Assembly (NCBI GenBank): GCA_963995525.1
Contig: OZ023206.1
Location: 28,663,554-28,727,553 of the forward strand
DNA from: Escarpia spicata
Taxonomy: Eukaryota; Annelida; Polychaeta; Sabellida; Siboglinidae
Direction: 5' to 3'
Length of the DNA stretch: 64,000 bases
Part shown: positions 11,890 to 23,811 of the stretch, in pieces
How positions within the stretch are numbered: position 1 is the first letter of the stretch
How the letters are laid out: the number at the start of each line of letters is the position of its first letter
Notes under the pieces: generated by a model
Databases searched by the model: none
The model's input: the letters and a program-made list of their open reading frames with translations, nothing else
Told to the model about the DNA's origin: nothing
Program-made: the position numbers and the translations under genes

Positions 11890-12330
11890 ACAGTAAACAG
11901 TCGGATTCAATCGGACCGAGTGATTTAATCCGAGTTAGGCGAAAATCCGACTTAGCCAAAGATGACATCTCCCAGTACCAAAGGCAATCCTCTAAAGGTT
12001 ACTGTGAATAACGCTTGAAAGTGACTGATTACTGCGGTAATGTTTACATATGTTGATGTCCCCAAGCAACGTACAACATTATGCATTATTAGAACAGTTT
12101 TGAGCTTCAGTTTGGCACGAATCTCTAAGCTACTAGCTTAGTAATTATTATTGATTGTAAATGTCAGTCATCTTGCTCTGTGTACGTCTTTATTGTGACT
12201 ATCGCATGATAATGGCCTCTACTTATCGGTCAACTCTTCGATTTCACGAGCGTCAAACTAGAGTGCCTTAATTAGCGTCCATAAACAAGCGTGTGTGCCA
12301 CTGAGTTTTGTTATGTTATCTTCAATCACC
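11890..12330 (+). mobile_element. Tigger/pogo-like DNA transposon end at a deletion breakpoint
   Basis: Begins TA-CAGTAAACAGTCGGATT and has repeated TCCGA-type motifs (TTAATCCGAGTTAGG, AAATCCGACTTAG), the look of a pogo/Tigger inverted terminus. No transposase is visible in the roughly 400 bases that follow and no second terminus was found. It stands where exons 1 and 2 of unit A' should be. At about 12331 the sequence re-enters receptor intron 2. Confidence 0.5.
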
Positions 12331-13575
12331 GAGACAGACTTCGCGATTATCAACATAGGGCGAATACTGAGACGTCATTGTAACAGAACACGTTTCCTTA
12401 CGTGCATAACACATCATCCAGCTAAACCAAATACGTGGCTGTCAATGATTACCGTAACAGATATATATATACACATCATTGTTGCATGTAGGCGTTGGAT
12501 ATCTGTCAGGGAAAGGGCGTTCGGACTAACCCCATGTTTACGAATCAACTCTGAAACAGACCCCATCCTATTAAGCCAGCTACACGGCTGGCAATGACTA
12601 TTCTAACTAATATGCACATATTTTTACATATAGGTGTAGGATATACACTGTGCTTCGGGTCGGTTCGAACTAACTCGACTCTTAAATAACCCATCAGAAA
12701 CCGAACCCCCAATCAAAATGCATAATTTCCAAATCCCCTCGCTCAACGAAGAATGAATCTTTTCTCCGACGCTATTCATTTGTCATCTAGCGAAAAGGAA
12801 CATTTGTCGTTGCCGACTGCAATTCTTAACAATTGCATGTGATTTAAATGTGGCCAACGAATCGACTATTTGTTGGAACTCCTTTTACAACTCTCTCTCC
12901 TAAAACGAACCCCCTCGGCCTCCCGAACCCCTTGCACAACTTCACGTATGGTCAGTGCTATCAAATGATTGGCAGCGTAAACTGTATGATGAAAACTCCA
13001 CCGAATCCATGCTGCAAGAGTATGCTATAATGAAATATTCTCCCTTTAACCTGCACTAAAAAGAATTAAAATATTAAACAGTTTTAAGATACTACAAATG
13101 TAGAGAAAGGGGATAGTTAGTTAATATTATGTAAAACAAAATGAATAACACGAATGTGCAATGTTAACACAACATATCCAAACCAACCGTCCTTGGGTCA
13201 ACATAGAGGCAACGCACTTCAAACAAGAAGATTGTGGATATAGGATGCGGAACTGAGTGGAACAGCAATTAGACATAGAAGAATACGATTTCAAAATGAG
13301 AAGAGAGAAGCCTGATGGCATCGTGGCAAGCTGACAGAAAGAAAGGTGGGATTTGAGAGGAAATATGGTAATTATATTTCGTTGCCATTTAGATTACTTA
13401 CAATCCCTAGAGAGATGGAAACGGCAACGGTTAAACTAATGTGGATATCAGCTGATACAAATACATGTTTACAACACGACAAAACATGGAAATACCGCAA
13501 TGCTTAATCAATTTGCACCCAAAATGACACTGATTAAATGCTCACATGAGAAACGTCCTCCCTCCCTCCTCCTCT
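12331..13575 (+). other. Receptor intron 2/intron 3 remnant of unit A' (exon 3 deleted)
   Basis: 12331-12408 matches intron 2 of the other units (GGGCGAATACTGAGACGTC). From 12409 the sequence matches intron 3 (about 61447 onward in unit C). Exon 3 and its flanks have therefore been removed by one deletion at about 12408. The rest runs collinear with intron 3 of unit C into the microsatellite block. No other gene is seen. Confidence 0.72.
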
Positions 13576-13578
13576 CGG

Positions 13579-14130
<552 letters not shown>

Positions 14131-14133
14131 CTC

Positions 14134-14478
14134 GTGAGGTCATCGTCAAACCTATTGACGGGGTCACGTCTGCCGGCCATGCCTTCAGCGGCAGCCGAAC
14201 AACACGAGCGACTGAAGCGGGACCAATACCGCTACAACCAGGAACGGAAAGCTTTCGTTACCCTAACCTGCATCATATTCTCGTACCTAGCCTGTTGGGT
14301 GCCGTTCCACTTCGTCTTTGACATCAGCGCCATCGGCCCTGACCGAGTGCCTGAGGTGATCTATACCGTCACGTTCTGGTTGACCTACTACAACTCTACT
14401 CTCAACCCGTTCCTTTACGCCTACAGCAACAAGGACTTCCGGAATGCATTCAAACGTGTTATGAAGGGCCAGTTCTAG
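14134..14478 (+). pseudogene. Receptor remnant A', 3' part of exon 4 (TM6-TM7)
   Basis: Open from VRSSSN to the stop, homologous to the last exon of units B and C. It has the loop 3 end (ERLKRDQ), TM6 with CWVPFHFVF, TM7 with NSTLNPFLYAY and the C-terminal KRVMKGQF. The first 28 or so residues of the exon, including its acceptor, are replaced by microsatellite. Exons 1-3 are absent from this unit. The surviving frame is clean, so decay is recent or the fragment was conserved until recently. It could serve as a donor for gene conversion, but that is inference. Confidence 0.88.
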
Positions 14479-14479
14479 C

Positions 14480-16340
14480 TCCCGACATTGGAGAACATTT
14501 GATTATATCTGATGGTGTTTTGTTTAAGCAAAAGGAATCTACAAAATACAATAAACATGTTTCGAAAATCTATAGTTATAGAATTATATAGAGTATTGTG
14601 TCGAAATACCTATAATTTTATGGTCACTTCAATTACTATTGAATTATATAAAATATAGTATCTAATTGTAGATCGTTTGTGTGGCCACATCAATTATTAT
14701 ATACTTATACAGACATTCTATAAAATTCTAGATTATAAAGTATTCTATAGTAATATACGTTATACAATATAATGATTTACATATGTTATCTTGCAAAGGG
14801 TGTCTTGACGTCTTGAGAATCGTATTCGAATGCATGCTATGATATGAATCCTGAATTCATGGAAACCGAATATCTGGACAATGGATATTCACATATACCG
14901 CTGAATTTACCCTAGTCTACTATTTTTCCCAGTAGTCCGAGGCTAAGGTCCATTTTCTTTCCCCGGCCCTCCTCCACCGCTGCCAACTCCACAAATCTTC
15001 TCAACTCCCGCCTATCTATCTGTCGCTGTCGGTCTCCACTCCTCTCCAAATTCCGCCAAGTCTCTCTTTGTACAATAATTCCATCTCGGTTATTAATAGT
15101 ACCATCTCCTTTTATTTCAGTCTTTATCTAACTTATTTCTTTTCCCTAAGCCGTGCGTGTTGATGCTATTGCCTGGTATTTGTGAAAAGTAACACAACCA
15201 TATGAAGTGTACTGAGCGTTTTCTCAGATGTGTTCACAAATTATTTTCTTTCTGTGTGGTGTTATTCTCCGTGTTTGTGCAGATGGCCATTATGTTGCTA
15301 CCTTGCTTCTTTGTTCGTCATTTGTCCGTAGTGAACTAATTCCTCTCACGTGTTGTGATAGGGTGATAGGTCGTGGCATTCGTTCGTCCACAACACACAT
15401 AACGTGCACGGGTACATGTCTCTACAACATCTCACTTACATGTGTGAATTTAGTAGAGGCGCTACCACTTGTTTAGAATTGAATGTAGACTCATTACACC
15501 GTACCATTTTTAAAGATAAATTGTGACTAATTTAGCGCTTTAACACAGTTATCTGATCAATCAGTTGCACGTTAATGTTATAAATTATTATTGTAGTAGT
15601 TACTGCATATATTCGTACTCTTTTAAACAATAATCGTAATCGTACTTTATTGCATCTAAAGTGTAATTACTGTATATCTGATTTCCGGTCCAATTTCATG
15701 TGTTAGCCTACATATTTTAAGATCGATTGGTTAATGGCAGGTTGGCTGCTTGTTAGGTGATTTCTTGTTTAATTAATTTGTTATAAGTCACTCCGCCGTG
15801 TATACTGTCTTGCACGCGTTTATTTATGTACTGCACCGTATTTTGGAATAAACTATTCGTCAAAACTGAAATGCTTTCGTGAAAAACATGTAACATGTCC
15901 CGATGTTTTTGCTGATTTTAAAGATATAAAATAGCTAATGTACCCTGGGTTCAATACGTAAATATTGTTTCAAGTAAACTAGATAATGATAGAGATAACA
16001 CTCTGGATGTCGGTACATATATTTAAAACAAATAACTGATCACCTAATACAAATGAAATAGAGATAGACACTATTTATAGTTTTATGTAAAAACAAAATA
16101 AAACAACTGAATTATTGCCAAATACAAAAGAAACAGAGATAGAGTCATCATTTTTATTATTATGTATACCGACATCGAGACTGATATTTCTCATGAGAGA
16201 ATTTGTTTGAACATCTTTGACGTATCGAAACACGCGAAGGTTAACTAAATCAACATTCTATAGTTATAAAATCAACAACTACTTAATACACACAAAACGT
16301 AGATATGGTAGTGATCATTTGGAATAAATATTAAAGTGCT
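14480..16340 (+). other. 3' flank of unit A', duplicated in unit B
   Basis: Collinear with 48140-49340 of unit B, including unusual ATTCTATA-type short palindromes at 14575-14760. About 600 bases (roughly 15188-15787) are present here but missing in unit B, between otherwise matching sequence, so this is an insertion here or a deletion there. I could not class the extra piece. No gene is recognised. Confidence 0.55.
14550..14555 (+). terminator. Candidate polyadenylation signal AATAAA of unit A'
   Basis: AATAAA 72 bases past the stop codon of the unit A' exon 4. The equivalent place in unit B reads AATATA (about 48222-48227). Confidence 0.45.
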
Positions 16341-16342
16341 TT

Positions 16343-17600
16343 TTGAGTAAAACATACAGTCTAATTGACATTGGTGCGAAACTTAACGAAATCTTAGCCA
16401 AGCACCTACATAATCTTATTCAGAAGAACACTGAGGAAATACTCCAGGATTTAGAGTGCGTCATGATCATAACCATCTTTAAGAAGAGTTACATGGCTGA
16501 ATGTGGCAACGTTCGTAGGATCTCCCTGCTATCAGTTGCCGGAAAAATCCTCGCAAAAAAACTTGCAGAACCGGCTACAACCACTATCGGAAAGCAATTT
16601 ACCTGATATACAATGTGGTTTTCGACCCCTTGGATGACCTCCTGAATTACTCTGTTACGCAACAACTACATAAAAAGATGAAAGGGTGTATCATGCACGA
16701 TGGTGATAAATTGGAACCGTTTGACACCAAGACTCTAATTGCATCCACACTTTTTTCTATATTTCTGGCTGCTTTCTTTTCGCAAGCAAAGATCAATCTA
16801 GCCACTAGCCAAGTGGACTTCATATATCATACCGAAGGTGGCGTGTTTAAGCTAAGACACCTCGTGGCTAATTTGAGAGTGAAAGCAGTAACTTTGTTGA
16901 TCTTCTGTACGCGGACGACTGTGCAGTTTTCGCTTGCACTCAGCACAATATCTCCAGAACACGCTTAACGCTCTTGTATATGTTTGGACTATCAGTCAGT
17001 GCAACATAGACAACAATTCTACATCAACCGGCACAACCATCAGCTACAATAGCACGACCAACCATTATCATAGAAGCTACTGCTCTTGATAATGGTCACC
17101 ATTTCGCTTAGTTGGGAAGCCAGCTGTCTAGTCCAGCAAACATCGATGCGGGAATTCAGTACAGAATCAAGTGAACCTGTACTGCTTATAGAACCCTAAA
17201 CCGCCGTTTCTTCTCTTAACATTGGCTTAGGGCAACAACTAAGATCCTTGTGTACAAACCTGTCGTGCTGCCCACACTTGCATCGCAGTGAAACATAGGT
17301 TGGATACTGTCGCCACATCAACTTAAGCTTTTGAACAACAGCACGCACTCACAGCTATCCTGATCAAATAACCAATACTACCATTCTTGAACAGACCAAA
17401 AGAAAACAAGAAGACACGACGATGTAGGAAACTGACTATGAAGACCGTGTACGATGGACGTCCATGTGCAGAAACCGGTGTGGAACATTTTGAAATAAAC
17501 CACGTAGCAAAGGAAGCTTGAAAACGACAGCGGCGGAACGATCTAGAATCGGCCTGTTCACACACCGACGCACTCATCAGACATAATATTATCATCGCCG
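16343..17600 (+). mobile_element. Second RTE-like LINE subfamily, degraded
   Basis: Broken frames give RRISLLSVAGKILAKKL (RT fingers), LLYADDCAVFA (the YxDD box, near 16900), LHQPAQPSATI, ALDNGHHFA..GSQLSS.ANIDA.IQYRI, ATTKILVYKPVVLPTL and, at the end, SRIGLFTHRRTH, the trailing C2H2-type motif of this RTE group. Many stops. It differs from the RTE upstream of the receptor units. A related truncated copy lies in unit B at 49340-49797. Confidence 0.75.
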
Positions 17601-17689
17601 TCTTTATTATGACCCGGATAATCATACGCGACAACGAGTGATTGCAAGAGAGAGAGAGAGAGAGAGAGAGGGAGATAGAAATATGAGAA

Positions 17690-18075
17690 TCGTCTTGCCG
17701 CTGTTCCAATGGCTCAGCATTTAATTCATTACAAATTATCTCGGGTAATTTGTTTTATAAATGTAATACAAAATATTGATAGAAGGGTGAGAAGAAATTT
17801 TTGGTCACCCGATAATTAGTATGTGATCGAATGGTTTTCATCGGATTTGAACTACCGGTCAGTAGGCCTACAGTCTACATAAAAACGGTAATTTGCGAGA
17901 TATGTACATTCACACAATATATTATCACACCAAGGAATAATATCAATAAAACCTGTACTGTACTCCATGTACACTGCCATATATACATCATCGGTTATGT
18001 TATTTCTAGTAAGCTTTGTTTTCCAAAATACAAAAACTTCAGTGGCATATTATTGTTTTCAATTCATATATTAGT
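17690..18075 (+). repeat. Dispersed repeat R3, copy 1
   Basis: Similar to 53215-53590: both contain CCGCTGTTCCAATG, GTCGAATGGTTTTCATCG, GAACTACC.GTCAGTAGGC and ATATCAATAAAACCTGTAC. Noncoding. It is cut on the right by the 4.6-kb inverted-repeat element. Confidence 0.65.
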
Positions 18076-18758
18076 CCATGGGCCAATACACATGCCGGTA
18101 CCATTTTGAGGGACAAAGGCTCACTATATTTTTTTGAAAGAACATTACCTTGGGCACATTTTTCTATAAGATGGACATTCCTAAGTGGTAGCTTTATATC
18201 TTTTTTGAGGGAAAATATGCTTTTTGGGGGTAAAATCACGTTTTTTGAAATTGTCCTTTAAAAAAAGGGAATATACAGCTAGAAAAACATTCTGAAAGTG
18301 GAAATTATGACCAGTATAAGTGTTGATTTTTTAATTCCATTTATTCAAAATTTTTCTCAACGGTTGCCATGGAAACAGCTATTTCGGGGCAAAAAATACG
18401 TTTTTTGGTGACCAAATTTTAAAAATTCTTATCTCAGGATTCACATGAAATATTTGGGTGCTTTCAATGGCAAACCCATTCTGCGATACCCTGGCAGTTT
18501 TTCAATTACCTTTGTGTACAATATATTTAGGCAGAATGGTCAGTTTTGGAGTAAAAACATCAGTTTCGAAATGCCGATTTTAGAAAAATTGCAGAAAAGA
18601 GTGATTTTGATATTTCCTTGCTATAACACACCTTGCCCAAAGCTGTCAAAGTTGAGTATATCGGTAAAATCAAAAAGAATAAGACAGCGGGCGGGGGGGG
18701 GGTAGTGACAACAGGAGCAGATAATCATTGTCTTCCATCATATGGCAGCACTTTAGGT
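18076..18758 (+). repeat. Left terminal inverted repeat
   Basis: Pairs with 21973-22665. Shared landmarks are GGTACCATTTTGAGGGACAA, CTTGGGCA, GACCAGTATAAGTGTTGATT, AACGGTTGCCATGGAAAC, a poly-G/poly-C run inside GCGGGC, and TCCATCATATGGCAGCAC at the inner end. A stretch ending GTTGAGTATATCGGTAAA (18638-18668) is repeated directly just inside the arm (18767-18798). Confidence 0.93.
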
Positions 18759-19384
18759 CTAGCTATGCCCAAACCTGTCAAAGTTGAGTATATCGGTAAA
18801 TAACCAATGCAAAGTAATTTTCATTCATTGATATTCCTAAGGTCTCATTGATGAGTGGTTACCATGGTAAAACGTACATTTCTATTTTTTTCACTTGTTA
18901 TCATAGTTGATTTGAATAATGGCTGCCGAGGTTACAGACAGTTTTGAGCACAGCTTGTAGTCTTTTACAGTGAAATATTCAATTCATGCCTCAGTTACGA
19001 ACTTTTCAACATGATAAATAGGAATGTCACCATTATCCAGGATCCCTTGAGGATAATGAGTAATTTGGTCTTTAGGTAAAATATCATTTAAACAATAGTC
19101 TGGTACATCACTGTTTATTTCTTTTGAAGTCAAACCTCCATTTGAAAGTCATCCTGATTTGTATATCATGATATGACTGAAAATAGATATATGTGAATAA
19201 CTTTGGTGGAATAAAAAACCAGAAACGAATTCCCCCGCGATGGTAATTACCAGGTAGCATATTTAGAAGCTATTATGTCACAGGAATTACATATTCAGCG
19301 CATGGACATTTTGCAACACAGTCATTTAACAATTCAAACATCGTCATCATCACTTTCCCCAGCAATAGGTGTCGGGTCCTCTGA

Positions 19385-21850
19385 TTCATCTTCTTTCGTC
19401 GTTGCTATCGCATGCCCGGCTATCGCATGCCCGGCTACAGTTGCATTTCATCAGCTCAAGAACAGTTGACTTGTGCCATATTGCAGCCTGATAGTTGGCC
19501 CGTCTAGTATGCTGTTGGAGGCAGTCTCTGCAGTTTGGGAGAGATGATGAGCTAATATCTTCCCTCTTGGCACATAAAAGCTTGTACCGGCATTCGTTGA
19601 CTCTAACGGTCGCTCCTTTGAGGCATATAGACTGCACACAAATGCCTCAAGCTTCTGGTTGACTTCATCCGAGACTTCCCACGACTGTCCAAGATCCGTG
19701 AAACATTGTTGGTAATCCTCCTCTTTTCTCAATATTTTCAGAGGTCTAACCTTTCCTTTTCCTGAGAAGGAGCTGATGGAGTCGCATCCAGTAAATGCAT
19801 GGAAGCCTATGAGTCCAGTGCATAGCTTTTTTCCTAATGTCGAAGCTACCTTGTCTATGTCTACAATCTTTTATCGAGTTTTGGTTCCTCTCCTTTGGTA
19901 GAGGTGGCAAGGGATATCGGGCTAAAGCAAGCACCATTATGTCAGTGTCTTGAGCATTGATAACGACATAGTTGTATCCACTTTTTGCTGCATCTACAGC
20001 ATGGAGCTAGACCTTGGTGTCGGCTTCCTCATGTGTTGATGTGAGCTCATCAATCTCCACGCAGCTGCCTCTGGTTATTTTGAAGCATTTTTCTTCACAG
20101 GTCATGAAGATAGTCTTGTTGCCGATGCTCTCCCTATGCTTCTCATCCTTCCATTCTTCAATCAGAAATCGTATGAGACTGCTTTTGCTGTATGGATCCT
20201 GCAGTAGTTTTCTCCATTGACGGATTTCATGACCATGCACAAATGTATTGAACCTGACTCCTTCATCTGATCCACGTTTTCTTCTCTCAGCATTCTTTAT
20301 AGACACTTCTCTGTAGACACCGAACACAACATCAATTCTATTAATGTCCCTGCCTTCATGTAAAGCTAAGTCCAGTGCATTCTTTGATACCTGTGCAAAT
20401 GTCTGACCTTCACCTTTGAAGCGTTGCAGAAGTGCCATCCCATCGATGATGTTTGCATTAGACTGTGGCACAGTCCCAGCAGCTGATACACCCTGTGCCA
20501 GAGCTTCAGGTAGAGTTGACTTGGTTTTCTTTTGAAATGAACCATCTGGTGTCGCCAAAACCCATGGTATTGGGTCCAATGGGTACGCCAATACATCTTG
20601 TAGATCAACGTCACGATACTGCGCAGCGAGTATCATGTTCACAAATAACCGCCGGTCAGCTTCCATGACAATCTGTTGACCCTTTTTAGGTGTCAGTTTA
20701 ATCTTCTTCTTCAAGTCAGAAAATGTTTTAAACTTCAGCTTGTTAATTTTCTGAAGAAACAGCTGTTTCGGTGGATCTGTGTCGAGACGGTCCTTCTTGA
20801 ATTTCTCATAGGCCTCTTTTCCAACTGTGTGCGCTTGCTTGATGTCTTTGGCAAGCTCCACTGTTCGGAATGATTCCCACTCATTGGATTAATCCATTCT
20901 TCTTCTTCCAGAATAAGAATTGCAGAATTTACGTCAGAATGGTCCCTCTGAATGCGGCTAGCCTGAAGATCAGCATGGGTGAAATTTGTATTCGGCTCAG
21001 TGACCATCTCTCTTATTTGTTTCAGAGAAACTCTGAGGTCAAATAGTACCTGCTGACAGCTGAGGCTTTCAAGCTGAATCCTTTTGTACCTCCTGGAGTC
21101 TTGGTGTCCTTATTGATCGTTTCCTCAATTGTCTGGTCAACGGGGATTTTCCCAAAAGGATTTCTTGACCCACGTTGAACGGAGAAGCCTCCGTTTGACA
21201 GGTAAGCATGCGCATCTGGGTGGCTACTGGCTAGTTGGTACATTTGCGCCAAGTAGACTGAACCATAACGATGATATCCTGGGCAATGGAAGCTTTCTGG
21301 AACTCTGTACACTTCGTCGGGTTTGACTCATCACTACAACCAGTAATTAACAGTTGTAAACATTGAGAGATCGATTCTGGTATCCTGGCTGATTCTAAAG
21401 TCTGATTTGATGGTTGAGGTGGCCACTCTTCCTCAACTTTTTGATGTCTGGTCTCAAGAAAACAACCGCCTTTTTTTAGCATTGCTGATTAATCCGAGCC
21501 AGAAGATCTGAGGTCTTCCAGCTCCTTTCGCATCATCACATTCTCGAGGATCAGATGCTCCCTCGACAGATTGTCAGGGTAGACATTTTCATCAGAGTTT
21601 CCCCCGTCATCTTGAGTGAAGTGTAGTGCTTCTTCAAATTCACTTTCCAGTTATCGACGGATGTGCATCTTTGTTGACTCTTCTACATGATTGATGCCAT
21701 GAGACTCGATTATGGATACAAGCTTCTGGGAGAGGTCCACCATCCTAACTGCTCTGGGATTGGTAAATAGATTGTTTCTTATGAAAGCAAATAGTTCATT
21801 ATAGGAGTCATCCACAACAGGTCGTTTGAGTCTTCAATGTCTTTTGGCTT
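19385..21850 (-). pseudogene. Large uncharacterised PIN/FEN-nuclease-like protein with Cys-rich tail, broken
   Basis: Read from 21850 down, the coding sequence is broken by at least two in-frame stops (after KMHIRR and after SSGSD) and several frameshifts. The longest intact piece is 284 codons (20861-20007). Landmarks in order: LKRPVVDDSYNELFAFI and a KLESEFEEALHF-like segment; NPFGKIPVDQTIEETINKD; TPGGTKGFSLK; IDGMALLQRFKG; RIDVVFGVYRE; HEEADTK; NAQDTDIMVLALA; LIGFHAFTGCDSISSFSGKG; LGQSWEVSDE; a Cys-rich end (CNCSRACDSRACD). I recall this order in a widespread family of uncharacterised animal proteins, often multicopy. The acidic motifs EADT, DTD and GCDS resemble the metal-binding acids of PIN/FEN nucleases, and the tail resembles a Tesmin/TSO1 CXC motif; both are inferences. 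Its place alone between long inverted repeats suggests it served the element's mobility. Confidence 0.7.
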
Positions 21851-21972
21851 GTTGGTGGGTTTGGTATAATCCTTATAGCACGTTCGGTGATAGTGTATAA
21901 TTATTACAAATCGAACGCTATGCTGTTGCAACTTACCTAGCGGCTTTCATGTGCCCCCGTGACTGAGGCTGA

Positions 21973-22665
21973 ACCTAAAGTGCTGCCATATGATGGAAGA
22001 CAATGATTATCTGCTCATGTTGTCACTACCCCCCCCCCCCGCCCGCTGTCTTATTCTTTTTGATTTTACCGATATACTCAACTTTGACAGCTTTGGGCAA
22101 GGTGTCTTATAGCAAGGAAATCTCAAAATCACTCTTTTCTGCCATTTTCCTAAAAATGTCATTTCAAAACTGATGTTTTACCTCGAAACTGACCATTATG
22201 CCTAAATATATTGTACACAAAGGTAACTGAAAAACTGCCTGGGTATCTCAGAATGGGTATGCCATTGAAAGAACCCAAATATTTCATGTGAATCCTGAGA
22301 TATGAATTTTAAAAGTTTTGTCACCAAAAAACGTATTTTTTGCCTCAAAATGGCCGTTTCCATAGCAACCGTTGAGAAATGTTTTGAGTAAATAATACCA
22401 AAAAATCAACACTTATACTGGTCATAATTTCCACTTTTGGATTTTTTTCTAGCTGTACATTCCAATTTTTAAAAGGACAATTTAAAAAAACGTGATTTTA
22501 CCCCAAAAAGCATATTTTCCCACAAAAAAAGTTATTAAGCTACCACTTGGGAATGTCCATCATACTGAAAAATATGCCCAAGGTGATGATCTTTCAAAAA
22601 AATATAGTGAGCCTTTGTCCCTCAAAATGGTACCGGCATGTGAATTTTTGGGTATTGGCCCATGG
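21973..22665 (-). repeat. Right terminal inverted repeat
   Basis: Reverse complement of the left arm, with scattered point differences and small indels. The differences show the two arms have diverged since insertion, so the element is not brand new. Confidence 0.93.
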
Positions 22666-23811
22666 CCTATATGTAGTAATATTATACTCAGCATCACGTG
22701 TTATCAAAACATATGTGAATATGTTGCAACTCTGGTAGATATAGTTTAAGCATAACAACTCACATCTGACATTCTCAGAAAGCCATTAAAATAACATTCA
22801 GACACAGACGTGAGAAAATACTATCTGTGATTCTAGTATCACAACTTTTCAGCAACACGTCTTTAAACATAATATGTTTGAAAACGTGTTGGTCGTATTC
22901 ACTATTTCAACGTGGCTGATATTGGTCGAGAAACAATAGGCTTACACGTGGTCGCATGCGATACCGTTGCAAGATGGGACTTGGTTGCTCCGACAGGAAG
23001 TAAACGGGGCGCTAGTCCGCCGTGTGGCGCCACTCTTAGGTAGCCTCGCGTAGTCTGCGGAGGGGCTCTGGGGAAGGTTTTGCGAACCACCTTTCTCGGG
23101 TCGCGTATTCTTTTTATTAATTGTATCATAATATAATTGTTCCAAGGGCATGGTAGCTTGTGGCACATTACAAGTGATTAGTAACTCAAGAAAGAGCACC
23201 ACCTGACAGCATAGCGTGTCACGTCTATGATAATGATGATGATTTTAACCTATTTACTACAGCGTTAATGCAGATTATTTTAATATATTTACTAAAGGAG
23301 TTGTGTGTAGAAATAATCATCGGTTTAGTGTAAGTTTTGTTGACGTAAAATATTGATGTACGTTCCCAAATTATATTGTACACATAAATATTAGACACCT
23401 ATGTTTTCATGATTATGCATGAATAAGTTATACACCTTACCTTAATATAATAATCATATAGATTACTCAGAAAAAACTGTATGGCAGTTGCAGTCCTCGG
23501 CACTGACATCAGGTGAATATCCAAGATAAGTTGACAATTGGTTAAGTCCCTGTACACATATAATAGCATGGTGTAAATGCAGTGGTAACATATTCGTCAC
23601 ATGATCGCGCCTATGTGGCTGCACTTTGCAAGTGTTGTATAACATCTTGATTTATTATAAGTTGTTGCTATCTGATATACGTATTGTTTACCAGACGTGA
23701 TTTTTGAATATACGTGGGCTACAATTCGATGGACAATTTTGATGCAAGTGCGACATATATGTGAGTTTTTTAATGGTGTTATGTCATTGTATTACTGAAC
23801 TAGTGATCAGT
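22666..23811. other. No recognisable feature
   Basis: Lies between the inverted-repeat element and the next LINE. A GC-richer island (about 22920-23110) contrasts with AT-rich surroundings. No ORF, element or RNA gene could be supported. Confidence 0.5.

Larger units (their letters stand above)
18076..22665 (-). mobile_element. 4.6-kb element with ~685-bp terminal inverted repeats, carrying a PIN-like/Cys-rich protein gene
   Basis: Two arms, 18076-18758 and 21973-22665, are inverted copies over their whole length. Between them is one decayed minus-strand gene (19385-21850) and little else. The outer tips both carry CCATGGGCCAATA. A clear target-site duplication could not be fixed because both flanks are AT-rich (CATATATTAG on the left, CTATATGTAG on the right). 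Known transposases (DDE, HUH, RT, tyrosine recombinase) are not recognisable inside, so the enclosed protein is the only mobility candidate visible. Confidence 0.75.
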
